Assembly (NCBI RefSeq): GCF_039538065.1
Contig: NZ_BAABBR010000001.1
Span: 124,001 to 188,000, forward strand
DNA length: 64,000 bases
Direction: 5' to 3'
Source of the DNA: Sphingomonas rosea
GTDB lineage: Bacteria > Pseudomonadota > Alphaproteobacteria > Sphingomonadales > Sphingomonadaceae
Shown one piece after another: positions 63,956-64,000 of this stretch (positions within the stretch are counted from its first letter, which is position 1; the number at the start of each line of letters is the position of its first letter). Under the pieces are notes generated by a model that saw nothing but the letters and a program-made list of their open reading frames with translations, made no database searches and was not told the origin of the DNA. The position numbers and the translations under genes are program-made.

Positions 63956-64000
63956 CTAGGCGGCGGCGATCAGTCCGTGCGTACGAAGCCGCGACAGCGA
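63956..64000 (-). CDS. C-terminal fragment of an upstream phage gene
   Basis: Fifteen codons to the stop at 63956, reading SLSRLRTHGLIAAA. The gene enters from beyond the window. The end LRTHGLIA matches that of the DUF2793 protein at 55783 (LRGHGLIA), so a second DUF2793 protein is a reasonable guess. Confidence 0.5.
   Translation of the reverse strand, partial: SLSRLRTHGLIAAA

Larger units (their letters stand above)
55783..64000 (-). mobile_element. Phage / gene-transfer-agent-like tail module
   Basis: Eleven overlapping or closely spaced minus-strand genes follow the RcGTA-type order from head-tail connector to gp15 (g6, g7, g8, g9, then g12, g13, g14, g15), continuing past the window edge. 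GC is lower than in the flanks by eye. No integrase, lysis gene, capsid or att site is seen here; head genes are expected beyond 64000. Missing pieces: g10, g10.1 and the g11 tape measure. Confidence 0.75.

Overview
The window looks like a chromosomal segment of a high-GC alphaproteobacterium, most likely a member of Sphingomonadales (Sphingomonas, Sphingomicrobium or a relative). The support is indirect: the gene families (a vgr-related HExxH protein, TonB-dependent receptors with proline-rich tails, the rsmI-yraN-gshB run, the acpP-fabF-mltG group), very dense packing with ATGA/TGATG start-stop overlaps, and dispersed palindromic repeats of the CGTTCGTCCTGAGC type. No rRNA, tRNA or CRISPR array was seen, and no stretch longer than about 300 bases lacks a gene. 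The largest gaps are 39842-40043, 14630-14808 and 34496-34657.

Layout. 1-5.6 kb: a secreted serine hydrolase (cut by the window edge) diverges from a branched-chain 2-oxoacid dehydrogenase operon (E1 alpha, E1 beta, E2; no E3), followed by a secreted SnoaL-like protein. 5.6-9.8 kb: a small DUF6582 protein, DoxX, an azoreductase divergent from its probable HxlR regulator, and an AceE/transketolase-like TPP enzyme. 9.9-14.6 kb: a MaoC hydratase, CitE-like lyase, zinc alcohol dehydrogenase, acetyl-CoA synthetase and lipoprotein operon. 14.8-21.5 kb: rimO, an M17 aminopeptidase, MarR, an SH3-only protein and mltG, convergent with acpP-fabF, then a vgr-related protein. 21.6-25.5 kb: a TonB receptor coupled to a Tat-exported FAD oxidoreductase. 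25.5-34.5 kb: hrcA-grpE divergent from rph-rdgB-hemW, an LpoA-like lipoprotein divergent from rsmI-hypothetical-yraN-gshB-dedA. 34.6-42 kb: DUF484-xerC, a transaldolase-like protein, a crotonase, three Tad pilin-type genes and a telA-xpaC pair. 42-55.7 kb: pgi-gor-oxidoreductase-CaiB-aldo/keto reductase on the minus strand; lepB-rnc-era, a thioesterase, dapB and nth on the plus strand; cobB, alr and a barrel outer membrane protein on the minus strand.

55.8-64 kb, all minus strand: a phage or gene-transfer-agent-like tail module with visibly lower GC (two sampled 60-base lines: 38 GC at 56461 against 48 GC at 16561). Its order is a partial gene, a 43-codon ORF, a fiber-adaptor-like protein, head-tail connector, head-tail adaptor, DUF3168 terminator, major tail protein, a TIM-barrel/DUF2460 fusion, DUF2163, NlpC/P60, a gp15-like tail protein and DUF2793. 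There is no tape measure gene between the major tail protein and the distal tail protein, and the TIM-barrel region sits on the DUF2460 protein rather than on the gp15-like one.

The observations most worth following are: a palindromic repeat that is translated in the same frame inside E2 and at the start of HemW; a nearly identical proline-rich, two-cysteine C-terminal tail on two unrelated outer membrane barrel proteins; the tape-measure-less tail module; and a yraN gene without a normal start codon.
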